Shown in pieces: positions 6,631-15,117 of a stretch of DNA of 21,249 bases; positions within the stretch are counted from its first letter, which is position 1, and the number at the start of each line of letters is the position of its first letter. Origin of the DNA: Rhizobiales bacterium CCH3-A5. GTDB taxonomy: Bacteria; Pseudomonadota; Alphaproteobacteria; Rhizobiales; Beijerinckiaceae. Position numbers and translations under genes: made by a program. The notes below the pieces were generated by a model, which was given only the letters and a program-made list of their open reading frames with translations, was not told the origin of the DNA and did not search any database. Location of the stretch: assembly GCA_001556025.1 (NCBI GenBank), contig LSIB01000050.1, positions 1 through 21,249 on the forward strand, written 5' to 3'.

Positions 6631-6652
6631 CGGCAGCTTCAGGCTGCTGCCG
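6631..6652 (+). terminator. Possible terminator hairpin after the small-gene pair
   Basis: CGGCAGC and GCTGCCG form a perfect 7-bp stem with an 8-nt loop, 7 bases after the stop of the 70-aa gene. No T-run follows, so strength is unknown. It would separate the SigF-driven small genes from the efflux operon. The rest of 6653-6883 shows no gene; another hairpin, GCGCCGC/GCGGCGC, is at 6793-6810. Confidence 0.35.
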
Positions 6653-6883
6653 GCGAGTTCCCCGATCATCCCGCCCGCGGCGATGGCGCTATCCTAGGTC
6701 AGTGACATCGCCAACGCCCTCCAGGGCGTCTGGTGCGAAGAATCTGAGCCGCGCTATGCCTCCAATTGCCGTGAGACTGCTGCGGCCAGACGGCGCCGCA
6801 TCAGCGGCGCGTTAGGGTCACTTTCGCGTCATGACCTAGCCCAAGCTCTTGTCCCGACTAACCCACTGTGCGAGTAAAGAATT

Positions 6884-7222
6884 ATGCCGTTTCGCCGTTT
6901 CCTTCGCGTCCTGCTCCGAGCTGCGATTATCGCCGGCGTGATCGTGGGCGGCTGGACTCCGGTTGCCATGGCGACCTCGCGTGTTTCTGATTGCGCGATG
7001 ATGGCTCAGTCGGAAACGGCGACGGATCAAAGCGGAAGCGCCGACACTCGTGCTACTTGTCCCTTCGCCGCATTTTGTGCAGTTGCCAGCGTCTTCGTCG
7101 CCCCTCAGGCTGTGACGGCGGATACCATCACTTACGAAGCTGCTGAGCTTGCCGACAGGTCTGATGACCGTGCCCGGCCCGAATTCCAGCCGAGCCCGCC
7201 TGCTCGACCTCCCCGCTCCTGA
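6884..7222 (+). CDS. Small secreted Cys-containing protein heading the efflux operon
   Basis: A 112-aa protein with an N-terminal membrane or signal segment (about 9-31, ending PVAMATS). The short mature part carries Met and Cys (DCAMMAQ, then ATCPFAAFCAVASVF) and ends in a Pro-rich tail (PSPPARPPRS). Its plan resembles the 113-aa protein at 4201-4542, and both lead a copper cluster. Similar unnamed proteins occur beside copper-efflux genes. Function is unknown; periplasmic copper binding or quality control is possible. The ribosome site is weak, so the start is tentative. Confidence 0.6.
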   Translation: MPFRRFLRVLLRAAIIAGVIVGGWTPVAMATSRVSDCAMMAQSETATDQSGSADTRATCPFAAFCAVASVFVAPQAVTADTITYEAAELADRSDDRARPEFQPSPPARPPRS

Positions 7223-7287
7223 TTCCATGACCGGCTGACGTCGTGCAGGCCGTCCGGTCGATCCGGACGATGCGCTGCCGTCGGCTC

Positions 7288-7313
7288 GTACCGCAATCCG
7301 CTGGCCAATCGAA
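7288..7313 (+). promoter_or_regulatory. Weak SigF-like site before the efflux operon
   Basis: GTACCG, 16 bases, then CGAA. Spacing is exact and the -10 core CGAA is kept, but the -35 matches only 4 of 6 and the CTC extension seen at the four strong sites is absent. If used, the transcript would start about 25 bases before the YtkA-like gene. Confidence 0.25.
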
Positions 7314-7345
7314 TGGCGCGGACTCATGGAATCTGGAGACACATC

Positions 7346-7750
7346 ATGTTTTTTAAGACGCTTTTGTGCGCCCGTCCGGCGGCGCTGGTTGTGCTCGCCT
7401 TGAGCATGGGCACAACCGCAGCTCATGCCGACATCAAGGACTACGAATTCCAGCTCGTCGAGAAGGAGACGAAGAAGGGCGACGGCATCGTCGCCGTCCG
7501 GCTGATCCGCAAATCCGACGGCAAGCCGGTGCCCGACGCCGTGATCTTCGCGACGCGGCTCGACATGGAACCCGATGGCATGGAGACAATGAAGACCTCG
7601 ATTGAGCCGATGCCAAGCACGGAGCCGGGCGTCTATCGCTTTAAGGTCAACTTGATCATGGAGGGTGGCTGGCGGCTGTCGCTCGGCGCCAAGGTCCAGG
7701 GCGAGGCCGACTCCCTCGAAAGCCGGCTGATCTTCAAGGCTTTGCCATGA
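7346..7750 (+). CDS. YtkA/FixH-like secreted protein
   Basis: A 134-aa protein with a signal peptide (ending AAHAD, about residue 31) and a small beta-sandwich domain of the YtkA/FixH-like type: YEFQLVEKETKKGDGIVAV, then RKSDGKPVPDAVIFATRLDM, then a Met-containing stretch (MEPDGMETMKTSIEPM), then GVYRFKVNLIMEGGWRLSL. Such proteins often accompany copper and cytochrome-oxidase genes. The Met cluster suggests a copper-binding or delivery role, which is inference. The start at 7346 has GGAG upstream. The stop overlaps the tolC start by four bases (ATGA), placing it firmly in the efflux operon. Confidence 0.8.
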   Translation: MFFKTLLCARPAALVVLALSMGTTAAHADIKDYEFQLVEKETKKGDGIVAVRLIRKSDGKPVPDAVIFATRLDMEPDGMETMKTSIEPMPSTEPGVYRFKVNLIMEGGWRLSLGAKVQGEADSLESRLIFKALP

Positions 7751-9012
7751 ACCGCGCGGGTCGGATCATCCGGCTCGCGACGCTCGGAGCAGCCACGGTC
7801 CTGCCGTGGCTGCCTTCGGCCAGCGCGGCCGAGCGCGCGACGCCGAGAGCCGCGGTGGCAGGCGCAACGGTCGAAAGCGTCATCGCGCTTGCCAGGCGAT
7901 TGAGTCCTGAACTTGTCGCGGCGGCTTTCGACGCGGAAGCCTCGCGCCATGCTGTCGGCGCGGCCGGGGCGCTCGCTGATCCGACGGTCACGTTCGAGGC
8001 CTGGGACGTCAATGCCCGACAGGGCATTGGCCAGCGCCGCCTCGCGATCGAGCAGGAGTTCAAGCTCTGGGGCAGGCAGGGCCTAGAACGCGATGTCGCG
8101 CGTGCCGAGGCGGTTGTGGCGACGCACAAGGCACGCGCCACGGCTGCCGACTTGATTGCCCGCATCAAGACGGTGCATGCCGAATACAACGCGGCAAATG
8201 AGGCGGTTAGCCTGTCGCTGCAAGTCAAGCGCCGGGTCACCGAGCTGCAGGAATTGCTCGAAGCACGCTACGGTTCGACTGCTGTCGATCAGCAGGACGT
8301 CATCAGGGGGCGGATCGAGATTGCGACCGCTGACGTCGATATCGTGCGGCGCCAGGGCGAGCTCAAGGCGGTCGCGGCGAGGCTCAATGCACTCGTTGGC
8401 CGTCCAGCTCTGGCTGTTCTGGCGCTGCCAGTTGGTTTCCGGCGTATCAAGCCCGGCATCACGATCGCGACCATCCAGTCGAAGGCTCGTGCCCTGAACC
8501 CTGCGTTGGCCGCAAGCACGGGCGAGGTTGGCGCGGCGTTGGGCGCGAAGGCGCTGACGGATCTGAACTACTATCCCAACCTGACGCTCGGCGCCCGTTA
8601 TGTGCAACGCCCAAGCGGCGGAGACTCGGGCGAGTTTCTGGTCGGCTTCAAGCTGCCCCTGCAATTTGCGGCCAAGGATGCCGAGCAGCGCGCCGCCTCC
8701 AGCCGGCTTGGCGCAGCCCATGCGCGCAACGATGCCGCCCGCCTGCGCCTCGATGGCGAGGTTGCCGAGACCTGGTTTGGGCTGGAGGCGACGCGCAAGG
8801 CCATCCAAATCCATGAGACCCGGCAATTGCCGCAGGCGCGCCAGTCCGTCGAAACCGCTCGAAGCGGTTTCCAGGCTGGATCGACGGATCTTTCGATCGT
8901 GTTCGAAGCCGAACGCCGGTTGCGCACCGTCCACCTCGACCTGCTGAAGCTGAAGGTTGAGGAGCAAACCAAACACGCCGAGCTCGAGCGTATGGCGGGA
9001 GGATCGTTATGA
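7747..9012 (+). CDS. cusC: TolC-family outer membrane efflux protein (CusC-like)
   Basis: A 421-aa outer-membrane channel of an RND efflux system. A signal peptide (about 1-27) is followed by two repeated outer membrane efflux protein modules with long Ala/Glu/Arg-rich helices (SVIALARRLSPELVAAAFDA, RLGAAHARNDAARLRLDGEV) and beta-strand loops (YYPNLTLGARYV). In the complex, a trimer spans the outer membrane and docks onto CusB/CusA. It overlaps the genes on both sides by four bases (ATGA). No N-terminal lipobox is evident, unlike E. coli CusC. The substrate is inferred from the CusA partner. Confidence 0.88.
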   Translation: MNRAGRIIRLATLGAATVLPWLPSASAAERATPRAAVAGATVESVIALARRLSPELVAAAFDAEASRHAVGAAGALADPTVTFEAWDVNARQGIGQRRLAIEQEFKLWGRQGLERDVARAEAVVATHKARATAADLIARIKTVHAEYNAANEAVSLSLQVKRRVTELQELLEARYGSTAVDQQDVIRGRIEIATADVDIVRRQGELKAVAARLNALVGRPALAVLALPVGFRRIKPGITIATIQSKARALNPALAASTGEVGAALGAKALTDLNYYPNLTLGARYVQRPSGGDSGEFLVGFKLPLQFAAKDAEQRAASSRLGAAHARNDAARLRLDGEVAETWFGLEATRKAIQIHETRQLPQARQSVETARSGFQAGSTDLSIVFEAERRLRTVHLDLLKLKVEEQTKHAELERMAGGSL

Positions 9013-10439
9013 AAGCAATGTTTCGTTCTTTGATCCTGGTTCTCGCCCTAGCGGGCGTCGGGCTCGCCGGCGTGATGGCGGGTCGCTCCGACCTCGTGCT
9101 GCCAGACTGGCTGCATGGGGCGAGGGCCTCGGTCGCGAAGGCCAGCGCTGAGTCGGCCGGAAACGGCCCGATCATCTATTATCGCGATCCCGATGGCCTT
9201 GCCGCCTTCTCGGCCGTCCCCGCCAAGAGCAGCGCCGGCAAGGACTATCTGCCGGTGCGCGCCAGCGAAGACATTCAGTTTGAGAAGCCGCCGGCGGCTC
9301 CTGATCAGGCCGCCGCGTCGGGGCCGAAACGCATCAAGTTCTACCGCAATCCGATGGGGCTGCCCGACACCTCACCGTCTCCGAAGAAGGACTCGATGGG
9401 AATGGACTACCTTCCCGTCTTCGACGGCGAGGAGGAAGACGGCAACACCGTCAAGGTCAGCGCGGGCAAGCTGCAGAAGGCCGGGGTGCGCTCCGAGCCG
9501 GTCGAGTTTGCCCCGCTCAGCATGCCGTTGCGCGCGCCAGGCACGATTCAGCTCGACGAGCGCCGCGTCTCCGTCGTCGCCTTGCGCTTCGAGGGCTTCG
9601 TCGAGGCGGTCGAGAATGTCACCACCGGCGGCGCCGTTCGCAAGGGCCAGCCGCTGATGCGGATCTACGGCCCGGCGCTGTCGAGCGCGGCGGCCGAGTA
9701 CGTCTCGGTTCTCAACGGCCGCGCCGATGGTGCGATCCCGGCGCAGGCCCTGAAGGGCGCGCGGCGACGCCTTGAGAATCTCGCCGTCCCCGATGCCGCC
9801 GTCAGCGCCATCGAACGGACGCGGGAGGTGCCGGTGGCCATCACATGGCCCGCTCCCCAGGATGGCGTCATCCTCGAGCGCACGGCCGTAAACGGTATGA
9901 GAGCGGCGCCTGGCGACGTGCTCTTTCGCGTCGCCGACACCTCTGTGGTCTGGGCGCAGATCGACCTCGCCGAGCGCGATCTCGGCATGGTCGCGGTCGG
10001 CCAGGAGGTCACGGTCTCTCCACGCGGCATGCGCGGCAAGACCTTCCCCGGCAAGATCGCGCTGATCTATCCGCAGATGAACAAGGAGACGCGCACCGGG
10101 CGTATCCGCGTCGAACTCGCCAACCCCGACGGCGCGCTGATGCCCGACATGTATGTCGAGGCGCAGATCGCGACAGGCTCCGAAAAGCCGGTTCTGACCG
10201 TCGTCGATAGCGCGGTGATCGACAGCGGCGCGCGCCAGATCGTTCTGATCGACAAGGGCGAAGGCCGTTTCGAACCCCGCGAGGTCAAGATCGGGCGGCG
10301 CGGTGCCGGTCGCGTGGAAATCATGGAAGGCGTCGCCGCCGAGGAGAAGGTCGTGGTCTCGGCCAACTTCCTGATCGATGCCGAAAGCAACCTCAAGGCC
10401 GCGCTCCAGGGCCTCGACAGCGGAGAGAAGCAGCCATGA
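9009..10439 (+). CDS. cusB: CusB-type periplasmic adaptor with two heavy-metal-binding domains
   Basis: A 476-aa membrane fusion protein. A hydrophobic N-terminal anchor (about 4-25) is followed by two copies of the short HMBD motif. The first, about 54-83, is YYRDPDGLAAF...GKDYLPV; the second, about 108-137, is FYRNPMGLPDT...SMGMDYLPV. Then come the barrel, lipoyl and hairpin regions of an RND adaptor (LRAPGTIQLDERRVSVV, EGFVEAVENVTTGGAVRKGQ). The second HMBD keeps the methionines of PMG and SMGMD, while the first has lost them. CusB joins CusA to CusC and passes Cu(I)/Ag(I) to CusA. It overlaps tolC and cusA by four bases each. Confidence 0.92.
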   Translation: MKAMFRSLILVLALAGVGLAGVMAGRSDLVLPDWLHGARASVAKASAESAGNGPIIYYRDPDGLAAFSAVPAKSSAGKDYLPVRASEDIQFEKPPAAPDQAAASGPKRIKFYRNPMGLPDTSPSPKKDSMGMDYLPVFDGEEEDGNTVKVSAGKLQKAGVRSEPVEFAPLSMPLRAPGTIQLDERRVSVVALRFEGFVEAVENVTTGGAVRKGQPLMRIYGPALSSAAAEYVSVLNGRADGAIPAQALKGARRRLENLAVPDAAVSAIERTREVPVAITWPAPQDGVILERTAVNGMRAAPGDVLFRVADTSVVWAQIDLAERDLGMVAVGQEVTVSPRGMRGKTFPGKIALIYPQMNKETRTGRIRVELANPDGALMPDMYVEAQIATGSEKPVLTVVDSAVIDSGARQIVLIDKGEGRFEPREVKIGRRGAGRVEIMEGVAAEEKVVVSANFLIDAESNLKAALQGLDSGEKQP

Positions 10440-13400
10440 TCGCCAAGCTTATCGCGTGGTCTGCACGCAACCTGATGCTGGTCTTCATCGGCACGGTCTT
10501 CGCCGTGGCGTCGGGTGCCTATGCCCTGAAGACCCTGCCGCTTGACGCGATCCCCGATCTCTCGGACACGCAGGTCATCGTCTACACCGAATATAAGGGC
10601 CAGGCGCCCCAGGTGATCGAGGACCAGGTCACCTATCCGCTGACGACGGCCATGCTGACCGTGCCGAAATCGAAGGTCGTACGCGGCTTCTCGTTCTTCG
10701 GCGTCTCGTTCGTTTACATCATCTTCGAGGACGGCACGGACATTTACTGGGCTCGCTCGCGCGTGCTGGAATTCCTGAACGGCGCCGCCCGCAAGCTGCC
10801 CGCCGGCGTGACGCCGACGCTGGGGCCGGACGCCACCGGTGTCGGCTGGGTCTACCAGTATGCGCTGCAGGCCAAGGACAAGTCGCTTGCCGATCTGCGC
10901 TCGCTGCAGGACTGGAACATCCGTTTTGGCATCGCGAAGGCAGAGGGCGTCGCCGAGGTCGCCAGCGTCGGCGGCTTCGTCAAGCAGTACAATGTCGTGG
11001 TCGATCCCAATCGGCTGCGCTCGCTCGACATCCCGCTGTCCAAGGTGCGTGACGTCATTCGCGGCAGCAACGCCGATGTTGGAGGCCGCACCGTCGAGCT
11101 CTCGGAATTCGAGTTCATCATCCGCGGCCGCGGCTACCTCAAGAGCGTCGCTGATCTCTCCAGCGTCGTCCTCAAGGTCAACAACGGCACGCCGGTCCTG
11201 CTCAAGGACGTGGCGCGGATCGAGCTCGGCCCCGACGAGCGCCGCGGCATCACCGAACTCAACGGCGAGGGCGAGGTCGCCAGCGGCATCGCCCTGCAGC
11301 GCTTCGGCCAGAACGCACTCAGCGTCATCGAGAACGTCAAGGCGCGGCTGGCCGACATGGCCGCGAGCTTGCCCAAGGGCCTCGAGATCATCCCGGTCTA
11401 TGACCGCTCGAACCTGATCAACGACGCGATCAAGACGCTAACCACGACGCTGATCGAAGAAAGTGTCATCGTGGCACTGGTCTGCTTCGTCTTCCTGCTG
11501 CACGTCCGCAGCGCGCTGGTGGCGATCCTGATGCTGCCGGTCGGCATCCTGATGGCCTTTGGCATGATGAAGCTGCTTGGGCTCGGCTCCAACATCATGA
11601 GCCTGGGCGGCATCGCCATCGCGATCGGCGCCATGATCGACGCCGCCATTGTGATGATCGAGAACGCCCACAAACATCTCGAACGCGCCCCGCCTGGCAA
11701 GCCCCGGATCGAGTCGCTGATCGAGGCGGCGAGCGAGGTTGGCCCCGCGCTATTCTTCAGCCTCCTGATCATCACCGTCTCGTTCCTGCCGATCTTCACC
11801 ATGGAGGCTCAGGAGGGACGGCTGTTCAGCCCACTCGCCTTCACGAAAACCTTCGCCATGGCGGCGGCCGCGATCCTTTCGATCACGTTGGTGCCAGCGC
11901 TAATGGTTCTGTTCGTGCGCGGAAAAATCGTTCCCGAGCACAGGAACCCGGTCAACCGCGCGCTGATCTGGCTGTACCGACCGGTAATCCAATTGGTGCT
12001 GAAGGCAAAGACGGTGACGATCCTGCTGGCGCTGATCGCACTCGGCGCGTCCGTCTGGCCGGCGCGCCAACTCGGTAGCGAGTTCATGCCGAGCCTGAAC
12101 GAGGGCACGCTGATGTACATGCCGACAACCCTACCGGGGCTCTCGGTGACGAAGGCGGCCGAACTTCTCCAGGTCCAGAACCGGATCATCAAGACTTTTC
12201 CCGAGGTGACGTCGGTCTATGGCAAGGCCGGCCGCGCCGAGACCGCGACCGACCCGGCGCCGACCGAGATGTTCGAGACCGTGATCAACCTCAAACCCAA
12301 GAGCGAGTGGCGGGCCGGTCTGACCGTCGATGGCCTGATCGCGGAGCTCGACAAGTCGCTGCAGTTTCCCGGCATCTCGAACGCCTGGACCATGCCGATC
12401 AAAGCGCGCACCGACATGCTGGCAACCGGCATCCGTACACCGATCGGCATCAAGGTCCTGGGAACCGATCTCGTCGAGATGGAAAAACTCGCCCGCCAGA
12501 TCGAGACCGTCGTCAAGGCGGTGCCCGGCACAGCGAGCGCCTATGCTGAGCGCGTCATCGGCGGCTACTATCTCGACGTCTCGCCCGATCGCGACGCGCT
12601 CGCCCGTTATGGCCTGATGGTCAGCGACGTTCAGGATTCGGTCTCGACTGCACTTGGCGGTGAGACCGTGACGACGACGGTCGAGGGTCGTGAGCGCTAC
12701 GGCGTCAACATCCGCTATCCACGCGACTATCGCAGCGACCCGCAATCGATTGCCCGCGAGGTCCTCGTCGGCATGCCCGGCGGCGGCACCGTGCCACTCG
12801 GCGAGGTGGCATCGATCAAACTGGCGCGCGGCCCGACCACGATCCGCACCGAGAACGGCCAGCTCGCGATCTACATCTTCGTGGACATCCGTGATCGCGA
12901 TCTCGGCAGTTATGTCGCGGACGCCAAGGCGGCAGTCGCTGCCAGCGTGCAGTTCCCGCCTGGCTCCTATGTGACCTGGAGCGGCCAGTTCGAGTATCTC
13001 GAACGCGCCAAGGCGAAGCTCGCGGTTGTGGTGCCGGTGACGCTGCTGATCATCTTCCTGCTGCTCTACCTCAACTTCCGGCGCCTGACCGAGACGCTGA
13101 TCGTGATGCTGTCGCTACCCTTCGCGCTCGTCGGCGGCTTGTGGCTGATGTGGTGGCTGGGCTTCAACCTCTCGGTCGCGGTCGTGGTCGGATTCATCGC
13201 GCTCGCCGGCGTCGCCGCGGAGACCGGCGTAATCATGTTGATCTATCTCGACCATGCGCTGGAGGAGGTGAAGGCCAAGTGCTCCCGCGAAGGCCGCGCC
13301 TTCACCCGCGCCGATCTGCAGGAGGCGATCATGCTCGGCGCAGTCGAACGCGTCCGCCCCAAGATGATGACCGTCGTCGCCATCATGGGCGGCCTCATCC

Positions 13401-13621
13401 CGATCCTCTGGAGCACCGGCGCAGGCTCGGAGGTGATGCAGCGCATTGCAGTGCCGATGATCGGCGGCATGGTCTCCTCGACCGTGCTGACGCTGGTCGT
13501 CATTCCGGCGATCTACGCGCTGATCAAGGGCTATCGCTTGCCGAAGAAGTCGAGCGTCGGTGCGAGTGACGACGAGGCTCAGGCACCCGACGCCCTTCGT
13601 GGTACGCGAGTCATCGCTTGA
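10436..13621 (+). CDS. cusA: CusA-type heavy-metal RND efflux pump
   Basis: A 1061-aa inner-membrane proton-driven exporter of the HME-RND group with 12 predicted helices and two large periplasmic loops. Sequence signs of Cu(I)/Ag(I) specificity are strong: the three methionines forming the CusA metal site (E. coli M573, M623, M672) align with M562 (YMPTTLPG), M612 (TEMFETV) and M661 (DMLATGI), with identical 50/49 spacing. The proton-relay Asp in helix 4 is D402 (GAMIDAAIVMIENAHK). The N-terminus (PLDAIPDLSDTQVIVYTEY) and DGTDIYWARSRV are classic CusA/CzcA signatures. It overlaps cusB by four bases and is full length and intact. Confidence 0.96.
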   Translation: MIAKLIAWSARNLMLVFIGTVFAVASGAYALKTLPLDAIPDLSDTQVIVYTEYKGQAPQVIEDQVTYPLTTAMLTVPKSKVVRGFSFFGVSFVYIIFEDGTDIYWARSRVLEFLNGAARKLPAGVTPTLGPDATGVGWVYQYALQAKDKSLADLRSLQDWNIRFGIAKAEGVAEVASVGGFVKQYNVVVDPNRLRSLDIPLSKVRDVIRGSNADVGGRTVELSEFEFIIRGRGYLKSVADLSSVVLKVNNGTPVLLKDVARIELGPDERRGITELNGEGEVASGIALQRFGQNALSVIENVKARLADMAASLPKGLEIIPVYDRSNLINDAIKTLTTTLIEESVIVALVCFVFLLHVRSALVAILMLPVGILMAFGMMKLLGLGSNIMSLGGIAIAIGAMIDAAIVMIENAHKHLERAPPGKPRIESLIEAASEVGPALFFSLLIITVSFLPIFTMEAQEGRLFSPLAFTKTFAMAAAAILSITLVPALMVLFVRGKIVPEHRNPVNRALIWLYRPVIQLVLKAKTVTILLALIALGASVWPARQLGSEFMPSLNEGTLMYMPTTLPGLSVTKAAELLQVQNRIIKTFPEVTSVYGKAGRAETATDPAPTEMFETVINLKPKSEWRAGLTVDGLIAELDKSLQFPGISNAWTMPIKARTDMLATGIRTPIGIKVLGTDLVEMEKLARQIETVVKAVPGTASAYAERVIGGYYLDVSPDRDALARYGLMVSDVQDSVSTALGGETVTTTVEGRERYGVNIRYPRDYRSDPQSIAREVLVGMPGGGTVPLGEVASIKLARGPTTIRTENGQLAIYIFVDIRDRDLGSYVADAKAAVAASVQFPPGSYVTWSGQFEYLERAKAKLAVVVPVTLLIIFLLLYLNFRRLTETLIVMLSLPFALVGGLWLMWWLGFNLSVAVVVGFIALAGVAAETGVIMLIYLDHALEEVKAKCSREGRAFTRADLQEAIMLGAVERVRPKMMTVVAIMGGLIPILWSTGAGSEVMQRIAVPMIGGMVSSTVLTLVVIPAIYALIKGYRLPKKSSVGASDDEAQAPDALRGTRVIA

Positions 13622-13635
13622 GGCGCACGGACATC

Positions 13636-13668
13636 GGACTGGCCGCGTGCCTGAAGCGCGGCCAGTCC
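13636..13668 (+). terminator. Strong hairpin between cusA and the second cusF
   Basis: GGACTGGCCGCG and CGCGGCCAGTCC form a perfect 12-bp stem with a 9-nt loop, 14 bases after the cusA stop and 24 bases before the next start. Only pyrimidine-mixed TCTCTCT follows, not a T-run. It may be a partial terminator or an RNA-stability element that makes the downstream small copper-binding gene differ in level from cusA. Confidence 0.6.
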
Positions 13669-13692
13669 TCTCTCTGGTAAGGAGGATATGCC

Positions 13693-14058
13693 ATGCTCAC
13701 GATGTCCAAGCCGATGTCACGTGCCGTCATCAGTGGCGCAGCCGCGATCATGCTCCTGCTGACGGTCGAAAGCTTGCCTGGCGTGGCAGCGCAGGAACAG
13801 CTCGAACCAGAACCGCCGGCGGCGTTCGGGACGATCTATTCCATCGACATCAGTCGGCGCACGATCAACCTGAGTCACGAGCCGATGCCGGATATCAATT
13901 GGCCACCGATGTTGATGGAGTTCGAAGCCACCCCAGAGGTCGATCTGAACCAACTCACGCCGGGAGCCCGTGTCTACTTCTCTCTTGCGCCTGACAAGAA
14001 CGGTCGCTGGATCATCAACGAAATCACCCCGATCCCAGAAGCAAGACGCATACGTTGA
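13693..14058 (+). CDS. cusF: Second CusF-like periplasmic copper-binding protein
   Basis: A 121-aa secreted protein: signal peptide to about residue 34 (GVAAQ), then a CusF domain (about 43-115). The copper-site residues are present: His in LSHEPMPDI, Trp in NWPPM, and the two methionines of PPMLMEF. It has a strong ribosome site (AAGGAGG about 7 bases upstream) and sits 71 bases behind cusA, where a metallochaperone for the pump is expected. It is clearly diverged from the CusF-like protein at 663-1064, with a shorter linker lacking the His/Met stretch, so it is not a recent duplicate. Confidence 0.87.
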   Translation: MLTMSKPMSRAVISGAAAIMLLLTVESLPGVAAQEQLEPEPPAAFGTIYSIDISRRTINLSHEPMPDINWPPMLMEFEATPEVDLNQLTPGARVYFSLAPDKNGRWIINEITPIPEARRIR

Positions 14059-14229
14059 ACGGTGCCGAAAACGAAAATCTGCGGGCTCGTCGGTTACCTG
14101 TCGACCTTGATTGTAACGGTCGCGCAGCGCGCGGGCGGAAGCGAACCGCTGTGAAATCAGCCGACTGGACCTCCAGAAATTACTGCCGAAGTCTGGATTG
14201 GCGGTCGCCGGGCGTATAGGAGTCGAACA

Positions 14230-14370
14230 ATGATGCATGGCATCGGAGTGACGGCGGGCCACGGCGCGATGATTTGGGTGATGGGAGGCGTCGCCCTCGT
14301 CATTTTAGTCGTTCTGGTGCTTGGTATGGCTGCTCTCCTAAAGTACCTGTTCTTCGGTCACCGAGGATAG
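14230..14370 (+). CDS. 46-aa small membrane protein
   Basis: A short gene with a good ribosome site (AGGAG about 8 bases before ATG). The translation begins MMHGIGVTAGHGAMIWVMGG, has one hydrophobic helix (about 15-38) and ends LLKYLFFGHRG. The design is the same as the 37-aa peptide at 3127-3240: a Met/His-bearing N-terminal tip, Met-Ile-Trp at the helix start, and a basic end. It may be a membrane accessory of the copper system; function unknown. The 170 bases before it (14059-14229) hold no gene that I can support. Confidence 0.7.
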   Translation: MMHGIGVTAGHGAMIWVMGGVALVILVVLVLGMAALLKYLFFGHRG

Positions 14371-14441
14371 ACGGGTGGAACAAGCCAACCGTTCGGCCAA
14401 GCAGCTGCGCGGCATCGTCGATGTTTTTTGGAGCTTTAGTC

Positions 14442-14987
14442 ATGGTCATCAGCGCAGGCGAGCCGCCGGATCTGGCGGGGTCGAAAGTCAACCGCACCAA
14501 CGCCTGGTTGCCGGCTGTCCGGATTTATCTGGCGATCATCGCGGTCGGTAACTTGCTATGGGAAGCCGCTCATCTTCCGCTCTACACGATCTGGACTACC
14601 GGCACGATGCGCGAGCAGGCCTTTGCGGTCGTGCATTGCACCGGCGGAGACCTGCTTATTGCGACCAGCTCACTGGTGATAGGCCTGATCCTGGTCGGGG
14701 ATTCGCAGTGGCCCGGCCGCCGCTTCTGGCATGTGGCAGGCCTGACGATGCTTCTGGGCGTCAGCTACACGATCTTCAGCGAGTGGCTGAATATCATCAT
14801 CCGGCAGTCATGGGCCTATTCCGATTTGATGCCTATCGTGACGATCTTTGGCTTCAAGGTAGGTCTCTCTCCCGTCTTCCAGTGGATTTTCGTCCCGTCC
14901 TTCGCATTCTGGATGGCCGTCCGGTATAGCAGTGCCGTGAAAGCCTTGGCGGAAGGCCCACGGCCCGAACGCATCGGCGGTCGCTAG
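14442..14987 (+). CDS. Multi-pass membrane protein of unknown function
   Basis: A 181-aa inner-membrane protein with about four to five hydrophobic segments (near 28-46, 67-87, 97-117, 128-150 and 152-168). Distinct stretches include NLLWEAAHLPLYTIW, VHCTGGDLLIA and YTIFSEWLNIIIRQSWAYS. I do not recognise the family. The start at 14442 is chosen because GGAG lies about 8 bases upstream; an earlier ATG at 14421 in the same frame is possible. Similar unnamed proteins seem to travel with copper-efflux genes in related bacteria, but I cannot confirm this here. Its position suggests it ends the efflux operon. Confidence 0.7.
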   Translation: MVISAGEPPDLAGSKVNRTNAWLPAVRIYLAIIAVGNLLWEAAHLPLYTIWTTGTMREQAFAVVHCTGGDLLIATSSLVIGLILVGDSQWPGRRFWHVAGLTMLLGVSYTIFSEWLNIIIRQSWAYSDLMPIVTIFGFKVGLSPVFQWIFVPSFAFWMAVRYSSAVKALAEGPRPERIGGR

Positions 14988-15117
14988 TCCCCCGACTTCC
15001 TCATTCGACGATCGATCGCCGCCGTGGCTTCGTCGTCGGACGGTTTGGCGCGACTGAGGACAGGACCAGAAGCTGGTCAGCAGTCCCTGCGGCCATATCA
15101 AGTCTCCGTGACCGGGG

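Noticed and set aside
7221..7333. 10-bp inverted repeat GATTCCATGA...TCATGGAATC flanking the gap before the YtkA-like gene
   Set aside because: Arms are 93 bases apart; one or two such pairs are expected by chance in a window this size.
14092..14097. GTAACC on the minus strand, a possible fifth SigF site
   Set aside because: No CGAA at the 16-base spacing and no minus-strand gene downstream.
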